Below, piece after piece: positions 1 through 8,217 of a stretch of DNA of 64,000 nucleotides. A model generated the notes under the pieces. The model made no database searches. It saw only the letters and a program-made list of their open reading frames with translations, and was not told the DNA's origin. Both the position numbers and the translations under genes were made by a program. Positions within the stretch are counted from its first letter, which is position 1; each line of letters begins with the position of its first letter. Source of the stretch: Deltaproteobacteria bacterium (GTDB taxonomy: Bacteria > Desulfobacterota > Desulfobacteria > Desulfobacterales > GCA-2748835); NCBI GenBank assembly GCA_002748835.1, contig PDTL01000015.1, positions 1 to 64,000 on the forward strand, given 5' to 3'.

Positions 1-43
1 TCAGCTGACGGTGTCCGCTCCCGTTTCCGTTTCCGTGAGCAAC

Positions 44-79
44 ATCGGAAAATTTATCCAAACCAGCCGCTCATGTCAA
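44..79 (-). promoter_or_regulatory. Probable sigma-70 promoter reading out of the window
   Basis: On the minus strand a perfect TTGACA (79-74) is followed, after exactly 17 bases, by TAAATT (56-51). It lies just past the tyrA stop codon and would drive whatever lies beyond base 1. It suggests that the aromatic operon ends at tyrA and that a new transcription unit begins here. No gene can be called in bases 1-159. Confidence 0.5.
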
Positions 80-159
80 GCAGTTTTTTCATCTCTTTTT
101 GCCGCGCCTGGATCAACCCAATCATACCCGTGCAGGGCTGACGCAGTTACCCTTGGCCG

Positions 160-1014
160 TCATACCGACGCAGGGTCCAGTTTGCTCTGGGCATGCAGTT
201 TCAGAAACCGGTTACTGGTCGCCAGACTTTTATCACAAAAAGCACCGAAATACGTCTTGAGTTCCGCCATAAACGCAATGGCAGTGGATTTATCACCGTC
301 TAGAATGGCTGCCTGACCGCATGCCATCGCCTCACGGAACTGATCCATTGTACCTGCCACATGACGGTTCTGACCGATCAGACTGGCATACAGGTCATGA
401 TTTTGTGCCAGAAACCGGCCAATCAGTTCCAGATTCAGACGGAAAATAGGGGTGGACACGGCCCAGACATCCGCCGGGGTCAGCTGCATTTCCTTAAGCA
501 TCTTGCCCAGAGAAATACTGACCATATGGGTCAGACCCTGGGCCAGCGCCATGTGCTTGTCATGATCAGCCGGCTTCATTTGCGTGACCCGGGCACCGGC
601 ATTTGTAAACAGCGTTTCCAGCCACGGCAACCAGTCTCCCGGCCGTTCCGGACACAGGATCATATTCTGTCCGTCGATGGTATCCGAATACGGACCAAAC
701 ATGGGATGGGTTCCGATCACCGACGCAGCGGTGTGTGCCAGCATGGCGTCCAGAATCGTTTCCTTGAGTGAGCAGACGTCGGTGAGCAGCTGATCTTTCC
801 GGAGGAGCGGCCCCACTTCCCGTGCCGTGTCACAGGCGACATCTATCGGCGTACTGATCACCACCACATCAGATACCGCCGCGAGATCATGCACGCCAAG
901 ACCGGCATTCAGATCCGATATCACCACCTTCAACCCGTTAGTTTCAAAAAACGGTTTAAACCACCTGCCCATGCTGCCGTTACCACCGATAATGCCAACA
1001 ACCTTAGCCTTCAT
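160..1014 (-). CDS. tyrA: Prephenate dehydrogenase (TyrA)
   Basis: Oxidative decarboxylation of prephenate to 4-hydroxyphenylpyruvate, the tyrosine branch of aromatic synthesis. About 284 residues. An N-terminal Rossmann fold carries the nucleotide-binding GGNGSMG motif, followed by STPI and the GTHPMFGP segment typical of TyrA; the C-terminal half is helical. An upstream in-frame start at 1050 would overlap aroC, whereas the ATG at 1014 has GGAG about 8 bases upstream and clears the aroC stop by 13 bases, so it is preferred. There is no fused chorismate mutase, consistent with that domain residing on PheA in the same operon. It is the last gene of the aromatic operon. Cytoplasmic. Confidence 0.93.
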   Translation of the reverse strand: MKAKVVGIIGGNGSMGRWFKPFFETNGLKVVISDLNAGLGVHDLAAVSDVVVISTPIDVACDTAREVGPLLRKDQLLTDVCSLKETILDAMLAHTAASVIGTHPMFGPYSDTIDGQNMILCPERPGDWLPWLETLFTNAGARVTQMKPADHDKHMALAQGLTHMVSISLGKMLKEMQLTPADVWAVSTPIFRLNLELIGRFLAQNHDLYASLIGQNRHVAGTMDQFREAMACGQAAILDGDKSTAIAFMAELKTYFGAFCDKSLATSNRFLKLHAQSKLDPASV

Positions 1015-1027
1015 ACTGTCTCCGGTT

Positions 1028-2119
1028 CTAGCCCATATCTTTTTTGTCAAAAATCGAACGCTGCTCGGAACAAATGGCCCGCTGCCGCAGCAGGTGATCG
1101 GCCAGGGTCATGACCACCATGGCTTCACAAACCACATTGATGCGGGGAATCGGTGAAACATCATGACGCCCGGTAACCGATATGGTTTTGGGACTGCCGT
1201 CCGTACGGATGGTCTTCTGGAGAATGGCAATCGAGGGAATGGGCTTGACAGCCGCACGCACCACGATGGTATCCCCGTTTGAAATACCGCCTAAAATCCC
1301 CCCCGCATGATTGGAGGCAAACCCGCCCGGCTCAATGGCATCGTTATTTTCAGATCCGGTCATCCGGGCAACTGAAAACCCTTCACCGATTTCAACCCCC
1401 TTGACCGCGCCGATACTCATGATCGCTTTTGCGAGATCCGCATCCAGCTTGTCAAACACCGGGTCTCCGATGCCGGCCGGCAGGCCGCTGGCCACAATCT
1501 CCACAATGCCGCCAATGGAGTCCCCTGCTTCCTTCACCGCTGCCACGCGTTCTGCCATGGCAGCTGCCGCTGTCAGATCCGGGCTGCCATAGCGGTTCTG
1601 GTGAACCACATCATAGTCTCGTTTCTCTGCCCGTACACCGCCCAGTTCCAGGGTATAGGCCATCACCTGCACGCCCACGGAATTCAGCCAGGCCCGGGCC
1701 ACGGCACCTGCCGCCACCCGGCCGGCTGTTTCACGGGCAGACGCCCGTCCGCCCCCCCGCCAGTCCCGGATCCCGTACTTGGCGGCATAGGTGATATCCG
1801 CGTGTCCGGGCCGGTAGAGTGCCGCATACGGCCGATAGGCGTTTGCGTTGGCATTGGTGTTTTCGATGAGAATGGCGATGGGGGTTCCGGTGGTCTTTCC
1901 TTCAAACACACCGCTCAGAAGCCTGGCTTTATCCGGTTCTTTCCGCGGCGTGGTGGCCCCGCCCTGCCCTGGCCGGCGGCGATCCAGCATGTCCTGGATA
2001 GTTTCTTCCGTCAACGCCACCTGGGGCGGGCATCCGTCGACCACAGCACCGATGGCCGGGCCATGGGATTCCCCGAAGGTCGTCACCTGAAACAATTTCC
2101 CGAATGTATTTCCCGGCAT
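1028..2119 (-). CDS. aroC: Chorismate synthase (AroC)
   Basis: Converts 5-enolpyruvylshikimate-3-phosphate to chorismate using reduced FMN. At 363 residues it has the usual family length. Family signatures are present: FGESHGPAIG near the N-terminus, GGGRASARET in the middle and RHDVSPIPR near the C-terminus. The start ATG is preceded by AAGGAAGG. It sits between aroK (9 bases upstream) and tyrA in the aromatic operon and supplies the branch-point metabolite used by the PheA mutase domain. Confidence 0.96.
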   Translation of the reverse strand: MPGNTFGKLFQVTTFGESHGPAIGAVVDGCPPQVALTEETIQDMLDRRRPGQGGATTPRKEPDKARLLSGVFEGKTTGTPIAILIENTNANANAYRPYAALYRPGHADITYAAKYGIRDWRGGGRASARETAGRVAAGAVARAWLNSVGVQVMAYTLELGGVRAEKRDYDVVHQNRYGSPDLTAAAAMAERVAAVKEAGDSIGGIVEIVASGLPAGIGDPVFDKLDADLAKAIMSIGAVKGVEIGEGFSVARMTGSENNDAIEPGGFASNHAGGILGGISNGDTIVVRAAVKPIPSIAILQKTIRTDGSPKTISVTGRHDVSPIPRINVVCEAMVVMTLADHLLRQRAICSEQRSIFDKKDMG

Positions 2120-2128
2120 GGGCCTTCC

Positions 2129-2683
2129 TTATAATAAAGGGTTCTTTTTTTCCGGCAGGTGGCGCCATACGTCACACACGCGACCAGCCACAGTGTCCAG
2201 ATTCAGGTCATCCGTTGACACGCAAGCATCTGCGGCACACGTATACAACGGCAGGCGTGCATTGAGCACATCAATGATTTCATCCAGCACCCCTTTGCCT
2301 GTGAGCGAGGGGCGTTGATCCCCTGTCCGGTCATCGCCGTGGATCCGTTTTGCAATGGTTTGAACCGAGGCCTGCAGCCAGATGACCTGGCCGGTCCGTT
2401 TCAGGATCCAGATATTTTCCGGATGCAGGATGGCGCCGCCGCCTGTGGCAATCACCTGACCGCCGGTTCTGCAGATCTTCGACAGAACCGCCTGCTCCTT
2501 TGCCCGAAATCCGGACCATCCTTCTACCGCCACGCTATCGGCAATGCGGGTCCCGTACAAGATTTCAAACCTGTCATCGGCATCCACAAACGGCATTTCC
2601 AGACGTTCTGCCACCCGCTGCCCCACACAGGTCTTGCCGGTTCCCCGGTATCCAATCAGTGCCAGATTCATCTGCTGTCTCAT
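2129..2683 (-). CDS. aroK: Shikimate kinase (AroK)
   Basis: Phosphorylates shikimate at the 3-hydroxyl with ATP. 184 residues, normal for the family. The P-loop reads GYRGTGKT, then FVDADDRFE (substrate/Mg region) and ATGGGA (shikimate-binding glycines). The start codon overlaps the aroA stop (ATGA), implying translational coupling. An internal Met at residue 5 is an alternative start. Confidence 0.94.
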   Translation of the reverse strand: MRQQMNLALIGYRGTGKTCVGQRVAERLEMPFVDADDRFEILYGTRIADSVAVEGWSGFRAKEQAVLSKICRTGGQVIATGGGAILHPENIWILKRTGQVIWLQASVQTIAKRIHGDDRTGDQRPSLTGKGVLDEIIDVLNARLPLYTCAADACVSTDDLNLDTVAGRVCDVWRHLPEKKNPLL

Positions 2684-3939
2684 GCGTAAAGCCCCTCAAA
2701 CACCTCCCAGAAGGTGGGAAACGATTTGGCCACACAGCCTTCATCCACGATCCGTACGCCAGGAGTGGTGAGGCCGGCCACGGCAAAACTCATGGCAATC
2801 CGGTGATCGTCACAGGTCTCAATCACGGCACCGTTCAGGGGACTGCCGTCTATCACAAGCCCGTCGTCCGTGACCCGGATAGCAGCGCCCATTTTGGTCA
2901 GTTCGGCCGCCATCACAGCCAGGCGGTCACTCTCCTTGGCCCGCAGATGCGCCACATTCCGGATACGGGTCTGTCCGTCCGCATGCGCCGCAACCACCGC
3001 CAGGGTGGGCACACTATCCGGCATATCGCCCATATCCACATCAATACCGGTGAGCCTGCCGCCTTTAATGGTAATGCCGTCAGTATGTTCCGTACGCAGG
3101 CACCCCATGCGTTCCAGCACCCGGGCAAACCCCACATCACCCTGACGGGATGCAGACGTGATCCCCGAAACAGTGACCGCCTTGCCTGTTACCGCACCGG
3201 CAGCCCAGAAATACCCCGCATTGGACGCATCAATTTCCACGGTATAATCACCAGATCGGTAGACCTGCGCGCCGGGAATGACAAACCGGGAATACCGATC
3301 TCTTTCAAGGGAAATGCCAAACCGGGCCTGAATGTCCACAGTCATATCAATATAGGGTCTGGATATTGGTCCTTCAGTCACCCGGATATCCAGACCGCCG
3401 GGTATCAGCGGGGCGATGAGCATGAGCGCGGACAGGTACTGGCTGCTGATACCGCACCGGATCTCCACCTGACCCCCGGTGCGCGCACGCCCGTTTATCC
3501 GGATGGGCGGACACCCGTTGCCAGATACCGACGCCGCCGCAACACCGATCTGACAAAGCGCATCAAGCAGTTCCTGAATGGGCCGTTCTGCCATGCGCGG
3601 CGTGCCTTCCAACTGATAGGTGGTATCCCCCAGAGCCGCGATACCCGCCAGCAGCCGCATGGACGTTCCGGAATTCCCCAGATAAAGGGGGGAATCCACT
3701 GGTGACAGCCGGCCGCCCGTACCCGTCAGCAGTATATCCGAGCCTGTATCCGTAACCGGGCACCCCATCTGTTTCAGGCCGTCCAGGGTAAACCGTGTAT
3801 CTTCACTGCGAAGCGGGTTGGATACGCGGCAGATCCCTTCGGACAAGGCCGCCGCTATCAAGGTGCGGTGGGTATAGCTCTTGGATCCCGGCACCGTCAC
3901 ACGGCTTTCCCGGATGGGCCGGGTTTCGATGGTTTTCAT
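2680..3939 (-). CDS. aroA: EPSP synthase (AroA, 3-phosphoshikimate 1-carboxyvinyltransferase)
   Basis: Transfers enolpyruvate from PEP to shikimate-3-phosphate. About 419 residues from the ATG at 3939, which has AAGAGAG upstream; the frame extends to 4002, but the extra 21 residues precede the conserved start of the fold. VPGSKSYTHRTL (phosphate/PEP-binding Lys) lies near the N-terminus and LGNSGTSMR in the first domain, and ESDRL occurs in the second domain. Part of the aromatic operon, 73 bases after aroE and overlapping aroK. Confidence 0.95.
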   Translation of the reverse strand: MKTIETRPIRESRVTVPGSKSYTHRTLIAAALSEGICRVSNPLRSEDTRFTLDGLKQMGCPVTDTGSDILLTGTGGRLSPVDSPLYLGNSGTSMRLLAGIAALGDTTYQLEGTPRMAERPIQELLDALCQIGVAAASVSGNGCPPIRINGRARTGGQVEIRCGISSQYLSALMLIAPLIPGGLDIRVTEGPISRPYIDMTVDIQARFGISLERDRYSRFVIPGAQVYRSGDYTVEIDASNAGYFWAAGAVTGKAVTVSGITSASRQGDVGFARVLERMGCLRTEHTDGITIKGGRLTGIDVDMGDMPDSVPTLAVVAAHADGQTRIRNVAHLRAKESDRLAVMAAELTKMGAAIRVTDDGLVIDGSPLNGAVIETCDDHRIAMSFAVAGLTTPGVRIVDEGCVAKSFPTFWEVFEGLYA

Positions 3940-4012
3940 TGCATCTCTCTTTTTTATCTTAAAACAACACACCCATCCGGCGTTTGGGTACGAGGCATGC
4001 ATGCATCACCGG

Positions 4013-4834
4013 TTATCCGGTCAGTGCGTCTTTTACCGCCGCACGCATCACATCTGCCGGAGCATCCACACCCGTCCAGAGGCGGAACTGTGCAGCGCCC
4101 TGATGGACAAACATGGCCGTCCCGTCAATACACTGGCAGCCCGCTGCAGCTGCCTCCCTGAGCAGGCGGGTTTCAAGGGGATGATACACACAATCCATGA
4201 CCGTCATCCCTGGTTTCAAGGCCTCACCGGGAAGCGGTGTGGTCAGGATATCCGGCACCATGCCCAGCGGGGTGGCATTGATAAAAATATCCATTGGCAG
4301 ATCCGGGGCCGCATCCAGATGTGCACTGCCACACCCCAATACACCGGCAAGGACAACGGCCTCATCCGGAAGATGACTACAGACCGTCAGCTGTCCCCCG
4401 GCCTTTATCACGCCGAACCCGATGGCTTTGGCCGCACCGCCGGCACCGGCCATGACCACCCGACGGCCCTTGATCACGCACTGCGCTGACAGCGCATGGA
4501 TCGCCCCTTCGCAGTCCGTATTGTATCCGGTCAGCCAGCCATGATGGTTTACGATGGTATTAACCGCGCCGATGGCGGCAGCTTTTGGATCAATCGCGTC
4601 AAGGTAGCCCATAACATCACTTTTATGCGGAATCGTGACGCTCACCCCCTGCACGTTCAAGCCGCGGATACCGGCCACGGCTTTTTCCAGATCCGTGACA
4701 TGGAAGGCAAGATAGACCGCGTTCATACCTGTTGCCTGAAACGCCGCATTCTGCATGCATGGGCTCAGGCTGTGATACACCGGATCGCCAAATACGCCAA
4801 ACAGACGGGTCTGTGCAGTCATGCCACTCATCAC
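4013..4834 (-). CDS. aroE: Shikimate dehydrogenase (AroE)
   Basis: NADPH-dependent reduction of 3-dehydroshikimate to shikimate. 273 residues. Substrate-binding SLSP and VTIPHK motifs, then GAVNT and YNTDCEGA, then the NADP-binding GAGGAAKA glycine-rich loop, and NATPLGM near the C-terminus. It is a stand-alone dehydrogenase: no 3-dehydroquinate dehydratase domain is fused, and no aroD is present anywhere in the window. Confidence 0.95.
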   Translation of the reverse strand: MMSGMTAQTRLFGVFGDPVYHSLSPCMQNAAFQATGMNAVYLAFHVTDLEKAVAGIRGLNVQGVSVTIPHKSDVMGYLDAIDPKAAAIGAVNTIVNHHGWLTGYNTDCEGAIHALSAQCVIKGRRVVMAGAGGAAKAIGFGVIKAGGQLTVCSHLPDEAVVLAGVLGCGSAHLDAAPDLPMDIFINATPLGMVPDILTTPLPGEALKPGMTVMDCVYHPLETRLLREAAAAGCQCIDGTAMFVHQGAAQFRLWTGVDAPADVMRAAVKDALTG

Positions 4835-4843
4835 AGCCTCCGA

Positions 4844-5992
4844 TCATCTCACCGCATCTGCCGGATCCGGTTCCAGCCCGCGGGGATAGGAACCCAGAGA
4901 TTTCAAAAACAGGCACTGCTGTTTCATCGCGTTCACCGCTGCCCGGACCGGCGCATCCGCAATGTGCCCTTCGATGTCCATGATAAAAAAATAACTCCAG
5001 TTTTCCCGTTTGATGGGCCGAGATTCCAGCTTCACCATATTGAGCTCCGAGGATGCCACTGGTTCCAGGGCCTTGAAGAGCGCACCGGGAATGTGTGATG
5101 TCACGAACATGATAGACGTCTTGTCCGTGCCCGTCGGTGCTGCGGTCTCATCTCCGATCACCAGAAACCGGGTCACGTTCCTTGCATTGTCCTCAATACG
5201 GGACGCCACCACCTGAAGGTCATAGATTTGGCAGGTACGCGAGCTGGCGATGGCCGCGCTCACCGGCTCCACCGATGCCTGACGTGCGGCATGGGCTGTG
5301 GAGCTGCATTCCCTGAGCACCGCATGGGGCAGGTTGGCCCGCAGCCATCCCCGGCACTGGGCAAGGGCCTGGGGGTGGGAGTAGACCACCCGGATCGCTG
5401 CGAGATCACGGACTTGACTGACCAGATCATGGGAAATGGACATGTATTTTTCCGCGCAGATGGACAAACGGGTTTCAAACAGGAGGTCCAGGGTATGGTT
5501 AACCGAGCCTTCAATGGAGTTTTCCACCGGCACCACTCCGTATTGGTACGTTCCTTTTTCCACCTCGGTAAAAATATCCTGAATACTCGGCTGAGGAACA
5601 AACGACCCGGCATGCCCGAAATAGTCCAGTGCCGCAATATGGGAGTAGGTGGCTTCTGGGCCCAGGTAGGCAATCAGCTTGGGTTTCTGGATCTCGCGGG
5701 TGGCGGCCATGATCACGTTGAAGATATGCGCCACCACCGTATCTGCCAGGGGGCCGGTGTTCAGGGACGTCAACCGTTCCATGACGCGGGTTTCCCGGGA
5801 GGTGTCGAGCACCTGTTTTCCCAGGGTGGACTTGGCCCGGCCGATCTCTTTTCCCAGCTTCAGACGGTTGTTGATTAACGACAAAATGATCCCGTCGATC
5901 TCATCAATCCCTTCCCTGAGCACCTCAATCCGCGCCATGGGATCGGCGACCTCACTGGCTCTGCGGATCCGGTCTTCCGGTGTTTCTTTCAT
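4844..5992 (-). CDS. pheA: Bifunctional chorismate mutase / prephenate dehydratase (PheA)
   Basis: Converts chorismate to prephenate and then to phenylpyruvate. 382 residues. Domains in order: AroQ-type chorismate mutase (about residues 20-105, with the LRxxIDxID-like start), prephenate dehydratase (about 112-290, with the VTRFLVIG active-site segment) and a C-terminal ACT domain (about 295-375, with the ESRP motif that binds phenylalanine). Feedback inhibition by phenylalanine is therefore likely. It also supplies prephenate to TyrA in the same operon. Confidence 0.96.
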   Translation of the reverse strand: MKETPEDRIRRASEVADPMARIEVLREGIDEIDGIILSLINNRLKLGKEIGRAKSTLGKQVLDTSRETRVMERLTSLNTGPLADTVVAHIFNVIMAATREIQKPKLIAYLGPEATYSHIAALDYFGHAGSFVPQPSIQDIFTEVEKGTYQYGVVPVENSIEGSVNHTLDLLFETRLSICAEKYMSISHDLVSQVRDLAAIRVVYSHPQALAQCRGWLRANLPHAVLRECSSTAHAARQASVEPVSAAIASSRTCQIYDLQVVASRIEDNARNVTRFLVIGDETAAPTGTDKTSIMFVTSHIPGALFKALEPVASSELNMVKLESRPIKRENWSYFFIMDIEGHIADAPVRAAVNAMKQQCLFLKSLGSYPRGLEPDPADAVR

Positions 5993-6004
5993 GGCCGCCT
6001 CCGT

Positions 6005-6997
6005 CTATTTCTCAGTAATGGTTTCCTGGATGTGATGACCGAAATGCCGGCCGCCGGTCTCCAGGGCCACCACCACCCGGTCTCCCGGTTTCAGGGCCAC
6101 CACCGAAATCGGCTGACCGTCCGGCGTGGTCAGTCGGACGGTTTCCGCATTTTGCACAATGGTGGAAATCTCTTTTTCACCGCTTCTGGCGCGGATCAGC
6201 ATCAGCGGACGCTTTTCGATCTTCATTCGGCCCACATTCGCGACAGCGGTTTCACCGCTGGCCTTCACCACCAATACGGGATCGCCTGCAGACAGCTCTG
6301 ACAGGTAACGGGTCCGGCCGTCCGGCACGCGGGTATAGGCATGCACGGCACCGGCATTGACCCGGAACGGCCGCGGCGCCACATACGGGTTGCTCACACT
6401 TTCGCAGTGGACCAGAAACAGCGCGCTGCTGGCGTTTCCCACCAGCAATCCTTCGCTCAGGCCCAGGTTTGTACAGGTATCCACGCACACCCGGTCCCCC
6501 ATGCCGATGGATTTAACCTCCAGGATTTCCGCCGCATCCAGATCCACGGTGGCGGTCTGCTGGCGCAGGTTTTCCAGTGCGGCCTTCAGCTCACCGGAAT
6601 TCCGGATATCCAGCATCACCTGCTTCACCCCGATTTCCAGAATGTCAAACGCGGTCTGGGCCGCTTCCAGACTGGTCGCCTGGGCAATCACATCCGCCCC
6701 TTTGGCAATCAGATTTTCAAGGGGAATGATGGTCCAGTCCGTACAGTCTAAAATCACGCGTTTTTCTTTGCAGAGCCGTGTGATTTCGGCTTCATCCTCA
6801 CCGCTGGTAATGGTGAAAACCGCCACATCCCGCCCTGGCACCAGGTCCCCGTCAGCAGAAATGATGGAAATGAGACCCAGCTCCCGGACGGTTTTTCCAT
6901 ACCCGTCCGGCACCATCACGCCGTCTGCCCCGCCTTCAAGGGCCGTCAGTACCAATTCCTTGTCCCAGGGATCGACTTTCACCCAAATTTTACGCAT
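6005..6997 (-). CDS. 3-dehydroquinate synthase II (archaeal-type AroB')
   Basis: NAD-dependent oxidative deamination and cyclisation of 2-amino-3,7-dideoxy-D-threo-hept-6-ulosonate to 3-dehydroquinate, the second step of the archaeal-type entry to the shikimate pathway. About 330 residues from the ATG at 6997 (KIWVKVDPWDKE start). The frame runs on to 7036, but those residues look like read-through of the leader. Conserved blocks include the DLDAAEILEVKSIGMGDRVCVD region and the SNPYVAPRPFRVNAGAVHAY region. It is unrelated to classical AroB. It directly follows the gene for the preceding enzyme. Confidence 0.92.
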   Translation of the reverse strand: MRKIWVKVDPWDKELVLTALEGGADGVMVPDGYGKTVRELGLISIISADGDLVPGRDVAVFTITSGEDEAEITRLCKEKRVILDCTDWTIIPLENLIAKGADVIAQATSLEAAQTAFDILEIGVKQVMLDIRNSGELKAALENLRQQTATVDLDAAEILEVKSIGMGDRVCVDTCTNLGLSEGLLVGNASSALFLVHCESVSNPYVAPRPFRVNAGAVHAYTRVPDGRTRYLSELSAGDPVLVVKASGETAVANVGRMKIEKRPLMLIRARSGEKEISTIVQNAETVRLTTPDGQPISVVALKPGDRVVVALETGGRHFGHHIQETITEK

Positions 6998-7053
6998 GAT
7001 CTGTCTCCGTGCTGCGCTTCGGCAGCGTCTGTGCATCGTCCGTGTTTAATCTA

Positions 7054-7869
7054 TCAGCGGCTTTTCGGATGGGCCTTCAGGAGTTCAAGGGCTGCGTCCA
7101 CACTGGCTTTTTCATGAATGATTGTGGCCATGGCCTGAACCATGCCTTGCGGGTTGGCATGCTGAAACACATTCCGCCCGATGGAAACACCCGCGCCCCC
7201 CGCATCAATGGCTCCTTTGACCATTTCAAGGATGGCGCGATCCGACGCCATTTTCTCGCCGCCCGCAATCACCACGGGAACCGAACACCCCTCGACCACC
7301 TGTACAAATGTTTCAGGACTGCCGGTATAGGATACCTTGACAATATCCGCACCCATCTCTGCACCCACACGGGCCGCATGGGAAATTACTTTCACATCGT
7401 ATTCATCGGTGATTTTTTCGCCCCGGGGGTAGATCATGGCCAGGAGCGGCATTCCCCACTGGCGGGCATTGCTGCTGACCTTGCCAAAATCATGAAGCAT
7501 CTCTTTTTCATCGACGTTGCCTAAATTCACATGGATGGAAACCGCATCCGCGCCCAGACGCAAGGCTTCTTCGACAGTGCAGACCAGGGTTTTGGCATTG
7601 GGATAAGGGCTCATGGTGGTGGATGCAGACAGGTGAATGATCAGGCCGATATCCGGGCCTTCGCCCCGAAGCCCCTCGCCGACCAGCCCCTTGTGCTCCA
7701 CAATGGCGTTGGCGCCCCCCACAGCCACCTGCTGAATCGTTTTCTTCATGTCCCGAACCCCGGCAATGGGGCCAACCGTGGTCCCGTGGTCCATGGGAAC
7801 GATGAGGGTTTTACCGTTGTTCCGGTTGATGATCCGCTCCATGCGAATCATTTTTCCGATATCCGACAT
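7054..7869 (-). CDS. 2-amino-3,7-dideoxy-D-threo-hept-6-ulosonate synthase (ADH synthase)
   Basis: Class I aldolase-like enzyme that condenses a 6-deoxy-ketohexose phosphate with aspartate semialdehyde, replacing DAHP synthase in the archaeal-type shikimate route. 271 residues. The [12 protein letters not shown] segment and the putative Schiff-base lysine in DIVKVSYTG are both visible; [10 protein letters not shown] and GRNVFQH form the phosphate-binding end of the barrel. First structural gene of the operon, just behind the attenuator; GGAG lies about 10 bases before the ATG. Related DhnA/FbaB aldolases are the alternative, but the direct pairing with DHQ synthase II settles the role. Confidence 0.92.
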   Translation of the reverse strand: MSDIGKMIRMERIINRNNGKTLIVPMDHGTTVGPIAGVRDMKKTIQQVAVGGANAIVEHKGLVGEGLRGEGPDIGLIIHLSASTTMSPYPNAKTLVCTVEEALRLGADAVSIHVNLGNVDEKEMLHDFGKVSSNARQWGMPLLAMIYPRGEKITDEYDVKVISHAARVGAEMGADIVKVSYTGSPETFVQVVEGCSVPVVIAGGEKMASDRAILEMVKGAIDAGGAGVSIGRNVFQHANPQGMVQAMATIIHEKASVDAALELLKAHPKSR

Positions 7870-7908
7870 GACATGCTCTCCTTAAACGCGTTGTCACAAA
7901 CCAAACAA

Positions 7909-7937
7909 GGCCGTGAAAAGGTTTCCCTTCCACGGCC
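7909..7937 (-). promoter_or_regulatory. Second leader hairpin (possible alternative pairing partner)
   Basis: On the minus strand GGCCGTG (7937-7931) pairs with CACGGCC (7915-7909) around an AAGG/CCTT inner stem. Its 5' arm could instead pair with CCACGGC, the 3' arm of the upstream terminator (7955-7949). The leader therefore contains several mutually exclusive stems built from the same GCCGTGG/CCACGGC core. It lies between the terminator and the first structural gene. Its regulatory role is inferred. Confidence 0.5.
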
Positions 7938-7940
7938 CCG

Positions 7941-7981
7941 AAAAAAAAAGCCGTGGCATCGTCTGATTCGACCCACGGCTT
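7941..7981 (-). terminator. Attenuator terminator of the aromatic operon
   Basis: On the minus strand AAGCCGTGG (7981-7973) and CCACGGCTT (7956-7948) form a 9-bp stem with a 16-base loop, followed at once by an unbroken run of T ending at 7941. It lies 21 bases after the leader peptide stop and 72 bases before the first structural gene, so transcription must pass it to express the operon. A competing antiterminator can form when GTGGGT (7976-7971) pairs with ACCCAC (8029-8024) inside the leader coding sequence. Confidence 0.85.
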
Positions 7982-8002
7982 GTTGCAGCTATGTTGCGCG
8001 TA

Positions 8003-8089
8003 TCAGCAGCGAATACCAAGCAGGTGGGTACCCTTGAAAAAATAATCGTACCCCCAATAATAATAAGCGCTGGTAAACAGTCTGATCAC
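8003..8089 (-). CDS. Aromatic-rich leader peptide of the aromatic operon
   Basis: A 28-codon frame, GTG to TGA, containing the ten-residue run YYYWGYDYFF (8 of 10 aromatic), with 5 Tyr, 3 Phe and 1 Trp in total. AAGGA lies 10 bases before the GTG. A four-codon frame (MGVA) from the ATG at 8100 ends in a TGA overlapping this GTG, so translation may be coupled. Position between a good promoter and a terminator is the classical arrangement for ribosome-mediated attenuation: ribosomes stalling for charged tRNA-Tyr or tRNA-Trp would leave ACCCAC (8029-8024) free to disrupt the terminator. The peptide is very unlikely to have a function after synthesis. Confidence 0.85.
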   Translation of the reverse strand: MIRLFTSAYYYWGYDYFFKGTHLLGIRC

Positions 8090-8126
8090 GCGACACCCAT
8101 CCTTTTGATAGAAATTAAACGATAAT

Positions 8127-8162
8127 GATACTCCTTTTAAGCGACCTGAATGGGGATGTCAA
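8127..8162 (-). promoter_or_regulatory. Promoter of the aromatic operon
   Basis: Perfect -35 TTGACA (8162-8157), 17-base spacer, -10 TAAAAG (8139-8134, 4 of 6). The expected transcript start near 8127 leaves about 38 bases before the leader peptide GTG, which fits an attenuated operon. Confidence 0.7.
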
Positions 8163-8217
8163 TCTGTTTTTAGCATGTCGTGATCCCCGCGCAGGTAAAC
8201 GCACCCGTGCCCCCTCA

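Noticed and set aside
11..316. Plus-strand frame at the window start
   Set aside because: Antisense to the tyrA 3' end and to the minus-strand promoter; Ser/Ala-rich shadow translation.
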